64,000 nucleotides of DNA from Cryptomeria japonica (GCF_030272615.1 NC_081414.1:661240438-661304437); one strand, 5' to 3'; shown: positions 33,397 to 46,684, counted from the first letter of the stretch. Notes: generated by a model from the sequence alone, not told the origin. Program-made: numbers and translations.

Positions 33397-34530
33397 TATT
33401 GGAATCAATGAAAACTGAGAGGGGGGGGGGGTGAATTAATGTTCTGCAATACTTAAACATTCATTAACTGATTCTTAATCCACTAGAAGAAACTGAATGA
33501 AAGATAGATGCAAAAAATAAAGCAAACAATCACCAACACCATAACACCAAGATTTTTTACGTGAAAACCCGGTCAAGGGAAAAACCATGGTGGGATTGTA
33601 ACCCACAATAATTAATATACTCTGCTAAAAGTATAGAAATATTACAAAAGGGGAATGCACATGCATTCAGGCACATTTCCTAGAGCTTAATGCTCAATTT
33701 ACAAATAAGGGCTACAACCCTGGAAGGCTCACTTCCTTACAAAATGTTTTTAAGAGATTACAATTAGGTTTGAACTATGAATTAGCATTATCAAATGGCT
33801 GTATATAGTTCCGGTTAAGCACAAAATACTGTATCTCACACAACTTTGCAATACTGCCCTATTTTGATATACCGCTTCAATCCGCAGCACAAATCCTTCA
33901 ACCATGCACAATCACTCATATACATTTCACATATAACCATTGATATCCAAAATGATCAAATAAACCTATCTTATATATCCGCATCACCAATTTAGATCAC
34001 CACCATGTTGGCCCAAAAACCGCATAGCACACAAATGAAACGTGTACACAAGTTGGCTCAATTCGATAAAAAATAACCAAGCAGGCCGAAACAGAACATC
34101 CACACACTTTCCACATGACAACTCATCAACCTCGAACACATAAACACTCGCCAAAATTTAGCCACAAGATCTGCATAATGCATTTACACACGTTATCACT
34201 AATAACCACTGGCTTTACCAAAAACCAATCTACTAGACCTTACCAACTAGCACAAAAATTAACACTGGAGGCCACACACATGGAATAAGATAAATTGCAT
34301 ATCAACAATACATCTCCTAGATCCGCAAAGCAAAGTACTTAACCAAAATAATCCGCCAACGAAAATATTGCATTCTGTCGGATGTCATATTTTCTTACCA
34401 GACCTCACCAGACAATCAATCTTCAATCAGTCTTCCAGAATAATCACATCATAAAATGCACATGCCAAAATTGATATGAGTTGCCATCAATGACAACATC
34501 CCATCATACATGCAATGTCTCTTGCCAACA
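33397..34530 (-). repeat. 3' LTR of the shortened element
   Basis: It runs from TATTGGAATC to CTTGCCAACA, 1,134 bp. The first 400 bp match 35438-35806 closely, including a 12-G run (13 G in the other copy). Confidence 0.8.
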
Positions 34531-34695
34531 ATCTAGCCCCTTTGGCATTGATGGCAACACTTAGTGAAAAATGACTAAGTGGTGGACAAAAACCAAAATG
34601 TATATACTGCAACCAAAATTATGACTACCAAACTTAAAAAATCAATAACTTCCCCCAAGATCAACATTTTTCACTTATCTATTCTCCCTCTTTGA
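34531..34695 (-). other. Two polypurine tracts
   Basis: On the minus strand, TGCCAAAGGGGCTAGAT touches the LTR, and TCAAAGAGGGAGA lies about 148 bp further inside. This is the same arrangement as at 12712-12871 and 54993-55146. Confidence 0.7.
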
Positions 34696-34877
34696 CATCA
34701 ATGGCAAAGGTAGAGTTCTGGAAACCAAAAATCCAAGCCAAAAATGCTATGTACACACAATCCTTTTATACTCAAATTTTTTTTGAAGATGTCAGCATAA
34801 GAATTATTCAAGGAATTTAGATGACTATCCCAACTCTTCTTGAGAATTTCCATCACAGTTATGAACCCACCGAGCAA

Positions 34878-35087
34878 TTATGCAAGTGCCTCTACTGACT
34901 TGAGGTCGAATGGCTCTGAGGATTTTATGGTAGCTTGAGCATCTTCCAAACCACTAAGCATACTATCCATTTTAGGAGTAATAAGGCTCCTAAGTTCTCC
35001 AACTCTGCCAATTAACCTTTCTCGATCATAGCTCAGATTCCAAATCTTCTCAAGCAAAGGAATTACTTTATTTTCATGATGGCTCAA
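34878..35087 (-). pseudogene. Coiled-coil accessory remnant
   Basis: The 69-residue open stretch includes LIGRVGELRSLITPKMDSML and a helical tail. It resembles the C-terminal regions at 13111-13305 and 54222-54944 of the two related elements. It is too short to be functional here. Confidence 0.45.
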
Positions 35088-35423
35088 TGAATTGGACTTG
35101 AAGGATCAACTCACTGAGATAAGCTTTCTAACTGATCCTTGTACTCCTGAGACTTCTTCTCAATATCTGCAGTGAACTTGTTCAAGGATACACATGATTT
35201 ATACAAGTTTCCACCTATGGTCATTTCAGCCTGCATGATTTTCACACATTTTCTCAATGTATTCCTCAAAATATTTAAGATTTTATTTTACTTGCCGGTT
35301 TTCACACTGTGCATGATCAAGATCCTCAAGAGAAACAACCAACTTTTGTCTAAGATTACTAGAATCCATTGATTGACTTTCCCAGATTCTCCTCAAGATG
35401 TTAGACTTCTTTCGAGGAACTAT

Positions 35424-35435
35424 GATCTAATACCA
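35424..35435 (-). other. Primer-binding site, decayed initiator tRNA-Met type
   Basis: Minus-strand TGGTATTAGATC differs from the standard Met site at two positions and lies two bases from the LTR edge at 35438. Confidence 0.75.
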
Positions 35436-35437
35436 AT

Positions 35438-35806
35438 TGTTGGAATTAATGAACACTGAGAGGGGGGGGGGGGGGTGAATTAGTGTTCTGCAATACTTAA
35501 ACATTCATTAACTGATTCTTAATCCACTTGAAGCAACTGAATGAAAGATAGATGCAAAACATAAAGAAAACAATCACCAACACTATAACATAAGGATTTT
35601 TTACATGGAAACCCGGTTAAGGGAAAAACCACGTTGGGATTTTAACCCACAATATTAATATACTTTGCTAAAAGTATAGAAATATTACAAAAGGGGAATG
35701 CATATGCAATCAGGCACACTGCGTAGAGCTCACTGCTTAATTTATAAATAAGGGTTACAATCCCGGAAGGGTCACTACCTTACAAAATGTTTTTAAGAAA
35801 ACAAGG
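35438..35806 (-). repeat. 5' LTR, truncated
   Basis: It matches 33397 to about 33770, then similarity stops after the shared word CAAAATGTTTTTAAGA. Confidence 0.8.
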
Positions 35807-38295
35807 TAGTGAACAAGATTAGGGCCAGAGGAGACACCTATCACAAGCCCACAAAACCACTTATGATTCTTCACAATCTCCCAAAAAACTATCCACACTA
35901 GCATCATGATGAGGTAGAACCAAAATTCCTAACTGCATTTTGGTAGAAACAAAGCCTTTTGAGCCATGAACCTATCACCCTTGATGCTCCCAAATGGATT
36001 GTGATATGCGTCATTTTGTTCTATAGAGCATTTCCCTTCGAAAAGGGAACTTGGATCTGGGCAAGAAGTAAAATGGCCTCTAAACTAGAGGAGGAGCTAG
36101 AGCCTTCATGCCCAGGATCAGAGAAAGTGGAAAAAGGGGATCCCAGAGGAAAATAAAGTGAAGGGAAGGCATTGCAACTTCCACGTCATTGCAGAAATGA
36201 CTGGCTACTGCTTCTGTCCCAAACTTGGCTTGATCTTATCCCTCTGTGAGACCCTTTGCTTAACTCCTTGCCAACTAGTGGCAAAGGAGAAGCAGAGAAT
36301 GTGTCATGCAGGGCTTGTTCTGATGAAAAATGGATTTCATGCCTCCACTGACTATTCTCCCAATTTTCAAGGCTCCACTGACTATAAGCATACTCACTCA
36401 AAAAGGATTTCCATTTGGTGTCATAGAGCTCACTGTAAATCATAGCACGATACTGCCCAAAAGCCATCCTTATCAATCTTGAAACCTTCTCAGAAGATAA
36501 TGAAGTTTATGTTCTTTCTACCAATTGAAGATACTGCCTAACTATATTTATAATTAAAATTACTTTGCTGGGTGGTGCTCTTGCATGGAAAAAATCATCA
36601 TTTTAGTGCTTTTCTTCTCATTATGCCAGCAAATGGACTCAAGAAATCATATCCATCGAAACCAAGACACCGCCAGATTCAAGCTATCAATATGTTGCCT
36701 TTTGAAAAAGCTCATCCTAGGTGAACGATTTTATTTTGATCATATGATTTTCTTGACTGCACAACTTTTGTTTTAGAATCTCTTTTTTGGATATGGAGTC
36801 CTTATCCTTTTGAAATTTTCTCGAAGATAGTTTCTTGATTCTTACCTTTCTGTGAGAATCCCTGACAGTATGCAACCTATGATATTATTGACAGTCCTTG
36901 ATTGCTTCATTGCCAAATCAGAAATCATCCTTATCTCGATTTCACTTCGACCCGTGGCAATGGAGCTTGCTAAGACAACTCCCTGAAAATTTGCCAGTAT
37001 TGCTTACCAATTCACTTCGACCCGTAAAACAACTTTTAGAATGGGTTTCTTGAAAATCAGTTGGTGTCCACGTGTCTCAAATTGTCTCTATTCATCTTAT
37101 GCCGACAAGCTTATTTTCTTGTGTGAGTGACAACAAACAGCCTTAATCACCTCTACTTTGAAATACACTCTTCGTACACCGTAGATTTTTTCCAGCATGG
37201 CACATTGCGCGATCACCATCAGTCAATATGATATTGACCTTCCACTGTGGCAAACGGGTCCACAAAATGTCTGATCAACATCGTTGAATCATCTTCCAGC
37301 TCAATTCTATTAGTGGCGCCACCTTTGAACCTTCTTGGTCTGCTTGGGACGCGGTCCTTAACTTCCCTGCATCTTCCTTCATGGGACTACGAAGGCCATC
37401 AAATCTATTCACTCTTTACAAACCAACTACAACAACCACTTAACATTGACCACTATCCTTCGTGCATCTTCCTGCTTGGGTTAAAACATCACCGTCCACT
37501 TGATGCACGTGCAGAATTATGGAACCTTTAGTTGTTTGATAATTGATCATAGAGACATTAGCCAGAATATTTAGGCTGGATTTAGGGAAAATAACACCTG
37601 CTAACATATTAAAGGGGGCCCGACCATAGTGAAAAAGACACATACTTAGGAAAATTTCAAATGGCCGTAATAAGAAATAACACCTGGGAAAAAAGACAAA
37701 GTCCCCTCAACGATGAAAAAGACCCTTATCTTTAAGTGAAAAAGGTAATGAAGAAACATAATAGGCTATGGGTTTTTAACACATAAACCTAAAACCCTAA
37801 ACCTTGAGGGTAAGAACAGAGAGTGTCATTAATTCAAAATGACTTAAATTTCGATAGGGACATCAAATTTCTTGCACAATTATTTTCAAGACTATCACCA
37901 TCTTTGTAGTTTACCGGGACTTTGGTTTTTCGAAGTTCCGCGTTGCATTTTCGAGTCCCACCCTGAAAATTCAAGACCTTGAAGTCCCGGGTTGGTTTTC
38001 ATAGTCAGTGGTCTCACCACTTCGGAAAACCCGAGTTGCCGAAGTGGTATTCTTTTGTGCTTTTGGTGAGTTCGGTATCCTGGGTCCTCGGGGTTTTGAG
38101 TTTGTTAGTTCTGTCAAAGGTCTTAGCTCGGGATCTCGAACTTCCAAAGTCCTAGGTTTTCTTCGTGGTTTTTGTGTTTTCTCACCTTAGAATCCTAGGA
38201 ACCCAGAGTCCCAAGGTGAGTTGTTTTTGCAGTGTTTTATCTTTGAGTAGTGCTTGATGTTTGTTTGGTTTGTTTTGCAGGTTTAGTTGTGTTTA
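35807..38295. other. No recognised gene; possible 5' region of the following frame at the right end
   Basis: A 96-codon minus-strand frame at 36476-36186 and a 94-codon plus-strand frame at 37247-37531 resemble nothing I know. From about 37890 the sequence has repeated AAGTCC and CCGAG words and reads like a 5' leader. GTGAGT at 38216 and TTTTGCAG ending at 38280 form an intron-like pair of 65 bp just before the ATG at 38296, which is shorter than typical plant introns. Confidence 0.4.
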
Positions 38296-41200
38296 ATGGA
38301 ATCTTCCTAAAAGACAAAAGATCTTGAGAAGTTGCCAATCACAATGAAATATCAATACCAAGGGCGAACATACGCCTCCAAGATGGAGGATGCCATCCAA
38401 TGGGTAACATACATAGAGATCAGGCACATAGAGCTCGAAGATATGGAAAGACAATTGGATAAACCAAGATTGAGCACAAAATACAGGAGGATCAAAAGAT
38501 TCATTGTTGTAGAGGTGACTATTTTCCAGCAATTAGTACAAGCGTTGGAATTTAAAATACAAGTTGCACAATTTTAAAACCCCAACACTAGGCAATGTGT
38601 CAATGTTTATGGAAAATTGGTAATTGATTTGTCATCGAATATGTTGGCCCTGGTGTTCCAGATTCCCACTCAAAGGGAGGTATTGGTTGAAGGAGAAGAA
38701 GATGGTGAAAGAGAATGGAACCAGAATATGAGCTAATGCAAGAAGAGAATGAATGAGGAATGGCTCGAGGAGGAAAGAAAGACAGGCCTAAAAGCAAATG
38801 AAATTTTAAAGAAGGATTTCAAAGAACCACAAAGGGATTTCATTATAATGCTTAGCAAGGCCTTCGACAAACCTACATGCCTACACTTTCAGCCATGGAC
38901 GTTCTCATTCATGCTGACAATTTTGGATGGACGACAATATTACGACTAGGCTCAAATTTTGTCAAATGACATTAGAGACCAACTTAAAGAAGTGCACAAC
39001 ATGAAGAATTTTTTCTTTACATCTTATGTTATTTGGGTTGTAGTGAGATCAGGTCAATTTATAGGGCTGCAGATCGAGGACAAATTAGGGGAAGAAGAAG
39101 GACAAAAAGCCGTATGGGAATATTATACCCCATTGCCAGTGAAAGAATCTAGGTTGCACTATAAGAGAATCAATGATGCATTTTTGTTTCCTATCATTAT
39201 AAAGTTAACAAGTGACACTGGGTTCAGGCTGAGAAAGGAGGCAATGGAGATAGTAAAGAAGTGGGGGTGTTGGTTCATACGAAACTCCCGATCTACTTAT
39301 CTGAGAGTAAGTGGGTTCATTGGAGAACCATTTTTATTGCCTAGGTACTGTACAAATAGAATAATTTTGTTAGAGTACGCAAGGAAAATGGTGCACTTGC
39401 AAAAATTTCTATCATCAAGACATAAGACAAGGGTTACAGGTGAAGAATTCCCCTTGAATTTATCATTCTTTTCATGTCAAAAAACTCATGTGGAAAAGGC
39501 TGTTGAGAAAGAACTGCAAGACCTACAACTGAAGCCTTTTAATTATGCAAGGCAATGTTATGATCCATACAATAAATTAAAAGGACTAATTCCAAAAGTA
39601 TATGAAGGACATCAGCTTGCCCTGGAGGATTTTTGGGCCAATCTTCAGGATAGCTTTGAGTTAAGGGAGAAATATTACCACTACCTCACTGTTCCACAAA
39701 TAAGAAATTTCGGTATTGAGACTAAAATCCCCAAGAAATTATATGACGATGGTATTTTGCTCGATCCAATGTATAAGGAGACAGGGATAGATAAGAGGCC
39801 ACTTCCTCCAATCAGATGGTCACAACAGGAGGTGGTAGATGTGATACAATTTCTCAAGCAGTGATAGATAGAACCAGAAAGTGGTTAAGTCTGAGGATTA
39901 AACCAGCTACCTCTAGAGGTAAACAAAAGAATATCCTGACTGACAATCCTCAATCTAGGGTGCATAAGGAGTATACAAGGAGAACCCGATCAGAGTTGAG
40001 GAAGAATACCTCTACAGATCTGGATGAGGAAGATGAAACTCCTTTGACTACAGGATAATTGAAGCAAAAATTAAATGAGAAAATGAAAGAAGCATAATAT
40101 CTCACAAAACATGCAAGTTTGGGGATTACAACGGGCCTAGGGGCCAAACCACAAGAAGAGACTCATCCTGTTAGGCCTACCATTGAGGGTGTTGCAGCAA
40201 CGACAGAACAACCTTCTCAAGAGGCTCAACCCTTTAGTGCCTCCACTGCTCCTAGTACAATTACCACCCTAACTACCACTACTACCACTACTACCACAAC
40301 AACACCAACCACCACCCTCCACCCTTGGCTACAACAACTGTTACTCCATATTCTTTTGCTTCATAGATGTCTATAGCTACAAAGACTCCTACAACTTAGA
40401 CAATAACTATTCATAATATGGATTCAGACTCATACCAAGAGGAGGCTAAGCCAACACCAAGGAAGGCTGAGCCTAAAAAGAGAAAAAGAATGACTCCTTC
40501 TAGTTCAAAGCAATGAAAGGATTTTGTTGTGCAAAAGGTATCAAAACTTCCACAGGTAACTCTTATGGATGTAGATGATCAGGGTGTGTAGGAGCAACAA
40601 CAAGATGAAGAAGAGGAAATAGAGCAAAGACAAGATGAAGAACATGATGAAAGGTTAGTTCTTAATCCACAAGATGTAGAAAACTCATTAAAAGATGTCG
40701 CAAGTGGAGATGAAGAACAACAAAGTCAAGAGATGACCAAGGACTTCAATGAGAAAGTGAGCAAGAAGTTAGAAGAATAACAACAATAGCTTGATATTGA
40801 TGGCGCTCTACACATGAACTTGGCTCAACAAGTAGTTTCACAACAACAACAACTTGTCGTACCAGTGCTTCCCACTTAGGGAGAGGCCCAAGCTCCTCCA
40901 GATACATAGGTTGGAGAAGAAGAGGAAAATGAGGAAGAATCGTCATAGGAAGATGGAAGGGTGATGGCACAAATAACCATTGAAGAAGGGGGCACATATG
41001 AGGGAATACCACAATGGTTAACCTTCACTTTTGATAAGAAACAAAAGGTGGTGCTGCCTAAACTCACATTGTAGCAGGCCATTACGGAGGAGCCAAAGAA
41101 AACAAAGAGGGCTAAGACAATTCATCATTTATCTAGAACTCGCTTCGGTGAAGTAATTGTTGATATCACATCCCCTATGGAGACAGAAGGAGAGGGCTCT

Positions 41201-42156
41201 TCAAAATACCAAGTGTCACAGGTTAGGCTTGGAAAGCAAATGAGGTGGGGAGAGCTTGATACTTTGGAGTTTTCTACCAGCATAGTAAGGAGTAGAATGG
41301 AGAAGGAGCATAACTCCCAACTACAGATAAAGGCACAATTAGATCAGTATAAACAATTGCTTGTAGAAATGGGGAAGCCTTTGGATTCAAGGAAAGATGA
41401 CTCATTGTCATCCACATCATCACTGCGTGAGGGTGATGTAACAACTTTGATTGAAATAAGAAAAGTAGCTACCACTACAAAGTCTTGAGCAAAAGAGAAC
41501 GTTTCAAAGGTGAAACTTTTCCTACAACATACAACAAGTATCTATGAAAAGATACTCAAAATGGAGAAGGCGATAAGAGATTATTCAACAAATTGGGAAG
41601 TGAGGATTAGAGACTTCACCAAGCAATGTATAAATTTGAATAAAATAATGGCCTTGGGTGAAGAAGTGATTAAAAATGAGGATTTGCTGGGAGGAGATGA
41701 TGTTGGTAATTTACAATCTTATATTTTTATAATAGAATTTAAGATAGAAGTTCTTGGCAATGCAGGTCAAGGATATTGGAGGCACATTATCCTCTTTTGA
41801 AATCACTTGGTAAATATGAGAATTTTGTGAAGAAGTTGTTAGGGGCATATGGTCATGATATTTTGAAAGACGATCGCTTGAAGGAAAGTGTAGTACTAGA
41901 TCAATGGGATCAGTGTGCGACTCATCAATTTGCACCTACAACAGAGTTTAATATAGAGTTAATGGATAGATACTCATTTTTGAATTCTCAGTGTATACAT
42001 GTAGAAGGAGTAATTGATAAGTTGGTCAACAGATGGGGGAAGGAAAAGAAAATTTTGAAGAAGTTTGAGTTCCGGATTTCGTATGTTGTTGACCCTCGTA
42101 AAGATACAGTTGCATGTTTTATTAGTAACTACAAGAGCTATAAAAGAAGTAAATGA
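38296..42156 (+). pseudogene. Large unidentified reading frame, about 1,290 codons, decayed
   Basis: From the ATG at 38296, one frame runs to 39864 with only four internal stops and no shift. A second frame covers 39816-40376 and a third 40377 to about 41760. A fourth ends at 42156. The first 520 residues look globular (SGQFIGLQIEDKLGEEEG and FWANLQDSFELREKYYHYL). Next come a Thr-rich tract (40262-40310), a basic motif PKKRKRM near 40460 that could direct nuclear import, Gln/Glu-rich acid stretches (40590-40960), and helical segments up to GKEKKILKKFEF. Many stops are one transition from Gln codons, the pattern of methylated-C decay. I recognise no domain. Lack of flanking LTRs and the 3' A-run leave its class open: host-derived retrocopy or unknown transposon gene. 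Confidence 0.6.
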
Positions 42157-43001
42157 TGAACACATAGTTACCACATACGCAATTTTGATAGCTTTTTGAA
42201 GATATTTTTGGTTGCCACCAGAGCCAAGTGTTCAACCACTATGCAACATCAACTTCAATTTTTGGGCAAATTTTGCATGGCTGTAATGGCCAATTTTGGG
42301 AACGCATGTTTCGTAGTGATAGTTAATTAGTAGTTTTACTAGAGTTTAAGGTAGAGACTTGCATGTCAACTATGACTCCTTGATTTTGTGGCACTTAGTT
42401 CAGATAGCTTTAATTCTTAGAATTTAGGATATGAAGCTCTATAAATTAAAGATTTTGATTCATTGTAAGGGTCCACGAATTGATGATTTGAGGTCCATTT
42501 TAGAGATTCATTAGAGATTTTATGCAGATTTTTATAAGTTTACAAGATTTTGTGATAATATTTGAAGTTTAATACAAAAAGAAGCTTGTGGATTGCTTGA
42601 TCTACTTGTGTGTTCCATATGGTTGTGTTCTTCGTGATCTGGTAACTTCTATCATTTGAATAAGCAACTAGTTCTTTTGGATGCGTTATTATTTTATGAA
42701 TCATATTGCGTATGTAAATGGCATATGAGGATTAAATTGATAGAGTGATTATTGGTTGGGTGATATTCATTTCCATTGGTGTGTGAAGTTGTCTGAATTT
42801 ATATACTTTCTAGAGCTCGTTATTTGAATATTGATTTAGTGATATTGATAATATTTGGATTACAAAATTCTAACCATGTGGCTCATTCAGTTGTTATTCT
42901 ATCGATTTCATTGTTATTTTCTTGCTCCCTCGATATATCTTTTGTTGTTTATTTTGATAGAATCTAAATCAGAAAATACAAAAAAAAAAAAAAAAAAAAA
43001 A
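42157..43001 (+). other. 3' untranslated-like region ending in a 22-base A run
   Basis: About 820 bp of T/A-rich noncoding sequence follow the last stop of the large frame. An uninterrupted A run occupies 42980-43001. The position suits a retroposed poly(A) tail. I could not find a convincing target duplication of the following GTAGGTAATTC at the other end. Confidence 0.45.
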
Positions 43002-43206
43002 GTAGGTAATTCGAATTTGTTTCAACCAGCAGGCCCCTTGACGTGTATAATCACATCAACCATTGAGCTTCCCATCACTGTCGAGACCCGACTATAGAGA
43101 CCTTGGTGTAGTTAGTTTCCCAAAACTTATTGCTTTTTAGGAGAGGTGGTGAGTGTTCGCATAAACTACCTGACTGCTGGTGAGTGTGTCAAAACACCCA
43201 TCAACA

Positions 43207-43207
43207 G

Positions 43208-43239
<32 letters not shown>

Positions 43240-43305
43240 CATATACATATACATATGCATATGTTCATTATTGCATATATACATATACATATATGTACAT
43301 ATATC
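43207..43305. repeat. ATGTAT / ATACAT microsatellite with mirror symmetry
   Basis: Five TATATG-type units run into the complementary ACATAT units, forming a palindromic block that could extrude a hairpin. Confidence 0.9.
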
Positions 43306-43310
43306 AATGG

Positions 43311-43891
43311 ACTAGCTTTCAATACAAGATATACACCAAAAATCACAACTAAAACAAAATGTGGTGTACAATCACATACATCTAATCATCCTATCGATGA
43401 TGGCTAGAAGATGCCTCAACTCCTAGCTATGTTGGTGGTTGTGGTATTGAAGAACGTCTATGGGATGTCATGGATTATGAGTGACTCTTAGAGGATTTCC
43501 TCCTCTCCACTCTCCAATATAATATATCTCCTCGTAGCCACAATCTTTGACATGGGTAGGCATGTGCTTGTGGGAGAAGCTGCAATATCTATAGGAAATC
43601 CCATTGTCCTTATACATGTTATGTTCTCAAATGCCCATACCTATAGAAATGTGCATGCCATCAAATTGTATCCCTTGTAATGTACATACTTTCTAAGGCT
43701 ATGATAGAGGTGTGTTAACATTATCCATCCCCATGCATGATAGTCTAGCACTCATCCATCTCATGGATAGTATGAACAAGGCCCCTAAGAAGGTGTGTGC
43801 CTTGTCCATCAAGTTCTATAGCTGGAGTGATAGTAGTGATGAGTATCTTCTAGAAGAATGGAAAATCCCTAGTCGTATGTAGAAACCATCA
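43311..43891 (-). pseudogene. Flank of the G-patch element, possible plant mobile domain remnant
   Basis: Minus-strand frames give RGLVHTIHEMDEC near 43780 and HKHMPTHVKDCGYEEIYYIG near 43550. The first vaguely fits the C-terminal half of a plant mobile domain, whose N-terminal half I see at 63658-64000 across the intervening element. This is weak, and the two flanks do not show a matching target duplication. Confidence 0.25.
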
Positions 43892-44006
43892 TGTAGAATC
43901 ATAAATTGTAATCTTGTATATTTCACACCGTGTGTTTGTTCTTCTACTTTACGTGTCCTATCTTCATTCCCCCTAGGCCCTTTCTGACCACTTTTTTCTT
44001 TGAATC
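43892..44006 (+). repeat. 5' LTR, first part
   Basis: The 115 bp from TGTAGAATCATAAATTG to GAATC match the start of the 3' LTR at 62310. The LTR resumes at 57699 after the nested solo LTR. Positions 44002-44006 are the GAATC duplication. Confidence 0.85.
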
Positions 44007-44014
44007 TGTAATGC

Positions 44015-46684
44015 TCGCCAAAATACCCTAGGGAAAATAAAGCAAACTAACATACTAGTGGAGATAAAAAAATATTTAAATTAACATCTAATGCAATACT
44101 TACCAACAACTTATGCAAAATAGACTAATCATCTATTAACACATAATCATTATGAACATGAATCTTATCATATACACTCATAGACCAATTACGCAAGCAA
44201 ATTAAACTTAAAAAATCATTAATATCATCTCCCTAGGGTATCTCAACGTTACTACTTACTACCATTATAAGCAATAACAATCTAACTATTCCATTACGAC
44301 ACTTATCATCCTTAATCATTATCCATGCACTTATGCATTACACTTAGTATTTCTTATTCCTTAACTATGCACATGCAACTCAGTTACTTCTATCCTTCAT
44401 GGTATGCAACCTACTTACTCATCTATCTAATTTGAAAAGCTACTCTTTTCAATGCAAGACCAATCCCTTTTCCTTATGTTCATTTTATGCACCAAATCCA
44501 AATGTGCCAAAAACCCTTAATCATTTTCTATTAACATGATCTCTACTCTCCTACAATGATAATGCATAGACATAATATTCCTTTATTATTCCAATACTCC
44601 CATAACTACTCATGATTTCATAACTATAGCATGATTATTTTCCTTTACATGATTCCTAAGTGCATAATGTAATAACCATAAAGTCCTTCTTTAACCAAAC
44701 TTCTTAAATGATATACATGATCCCTTGTTTCATTTTAACACATCCATAAATATAAATGCCATTAACACACACATAATATCATTTATCATCCATGATTCCT
44801 ACACTATAGAAATCCTATTTACATAGGTTCTTTTCCACGTTTAATCTATAAGCTCATAACATACATGTAATGGTATATGCATACAACAGATACAATTACT
44901 GTATTTCCATTAACTAAGTAATATTTATTTCTTTGAGAAGCACTCATATCTTATTCTACTACTAGAGTCATAACCTCTTTCCACATTAACTAAAACAATA
45001 TAAATCATTTCCTTAAGGTTAACTATTTATCTTACCAACTACCCTTTCATACTTACAATCTATAAGTATCCATTCATCAAGAAAATCAACCTTTCATTAA
45101 GAACATTCATTCAATATTCGCATTTACAACCATACTCAAAGATCATCCTATTACAATCCATTACAACATATAGAGATTTCATCTTAGTATGAGTCCTAAT
45201 ACTTAAATCTACTAAATGCAAGTTACATAGCTACATTTACTTTATCATCTTAATTACCATATCAAATTTCCGATTCTTTTCTATCCTAGACATGAACATA
45301 AATTCCTATTACATGACCATAATATCAAACTCATGAATCCCTTTAGGAACCATTACAAAATAATCTACAATATATCTATTTACATGAATTTCATTCCATT
45401 TCAAAGATAATTAGATTTCAATACATCTCAATGCCCATCATACAAATTTTAGGCCCATTCCTAAACATCATCTACTACACAATTACATGACTCTCAACAA
45501 GGGAATAAATCTTCTAAATATATAGTTTCATCTACAACTTCTACAATATGATTACATTACATAACCCATGAGAATAATTACATTCGTCCACTACAATTAA
45601 CATCCATAAGCTACAATGAAGAAAGATCCACATCCATGCATAAAAATCCAATAGAATATCCCAATGGTAGAAAGGCACGAACCACTTGACCACGTGGAAT
45701 CAATGGAACCACCCCCCATGCTAGGAGATGACACAAGGTCTCAACACACACTCTAGACCTATGCTGGCACCAAACTACCAAGGAGACTCACAACTCAAGT
45801 TTCACAACCACACAACACAATAACCAATCACATGACAACCACACATAGAAACTCCCAGAGGCGCAACAATAAACAAGGCATAAATGCAAATCAAGCAAAG
45901 GACACATGTAGGAGTGGAGTGTCATCACATGTTATCCTCCCCAAAATAGACACACACAACCCTTCAGGTCTCAACCCTCAATAGACATGTGGAGCCATCT
46001 CAACCTATGAGAGAATCAAGGGATATTGACTTACCACCGCAGTGGTCTTCCCAAGCTCATCCTAAAAAACATCCTCCCTAGGATCAAGTCATGGGGTTCA
46101 ACTATTCATTATCTTGATTAGTGAATTATTTACCCAATTCAATAATTTTATCATTATGTTATCACTTGTTTATAATAAGGAAAACTTGCAATGTGCCCTG
46201 ACAATCTAGACGAGAGGCTCATCAACTCAGCGCCTATCTCTCATGACCCCAGTCATCACAAGGAGTCCCACTCCCCCCTGGCATGTTCCAAAACCATAAT
46301 AACAAGGAGGCTCAACAACATCCAAAGGGAGTCCATAAATGACACATATGCAACTGTAGTCATCAATATAATAATCAAGAGCCTCAATGCCAAAAGTGAA
46401 TCAAAACCATCTCAAGGGCAATCAAAATCTGCCATAGCCATAAATTAAACCTCTACAACAAGGCTCATCAACTTGCTAGAGAAACACAACATAAATCCAT
46501 GATCACATCGTATCAAAAAGGAAGCATAACATAAATAGAAGCAAAAGCCACAAAAGACCATCAAATTTGATCAATCTCAAAGCTAGAAAATATCAATAGA
46601 CCTCCATAAATGCCTCTGGTACAACATCAAAGCCAAAAAGCTAAAACAAGCTGGGAAAATTGATCAAAATATTGATATAGCACA
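44015..46684. other. AT-rich LTR interior, no gene
   Basis: Long runs of short A/T/C words with no open frame of interest. A 85-codon frame at 46191-46448 shows no family resemblance. Consistent with LTR sequence. Confidence 0.5.

Larger units (their letters stand above)
33397..35806 (-). mobile_element. Shortened polymerase-less Copia-type element, truncated in its 5' LTR
   Basis: A full 3' LTR (33397-34530), a 0.9-kb internal piece and the first 369 bp (plus-strand order) of the 5' LTR (35438-35806) are present. A Met-type primer site (decayed) and two purine tracts are in place. The internal piece keeps only a coiled-coil remnant. The 5' LTR stops abruptly near 35806, so one end has been lost to a deletion or rearrangement. 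The related elements are 11572-27591 and 51821-55953. Confidence 0.8.

Noticed and set aside
33421-33432. G-quadruplex from the long G run
   Set aside because: One homopolymer run with no further G tracts nearby; more likely a slippage tract.
43137-43407. Frames with Tyr/Met/Ile/Cys repeats
   Set aside because: They are translations of the ATGTAT microsatellite.
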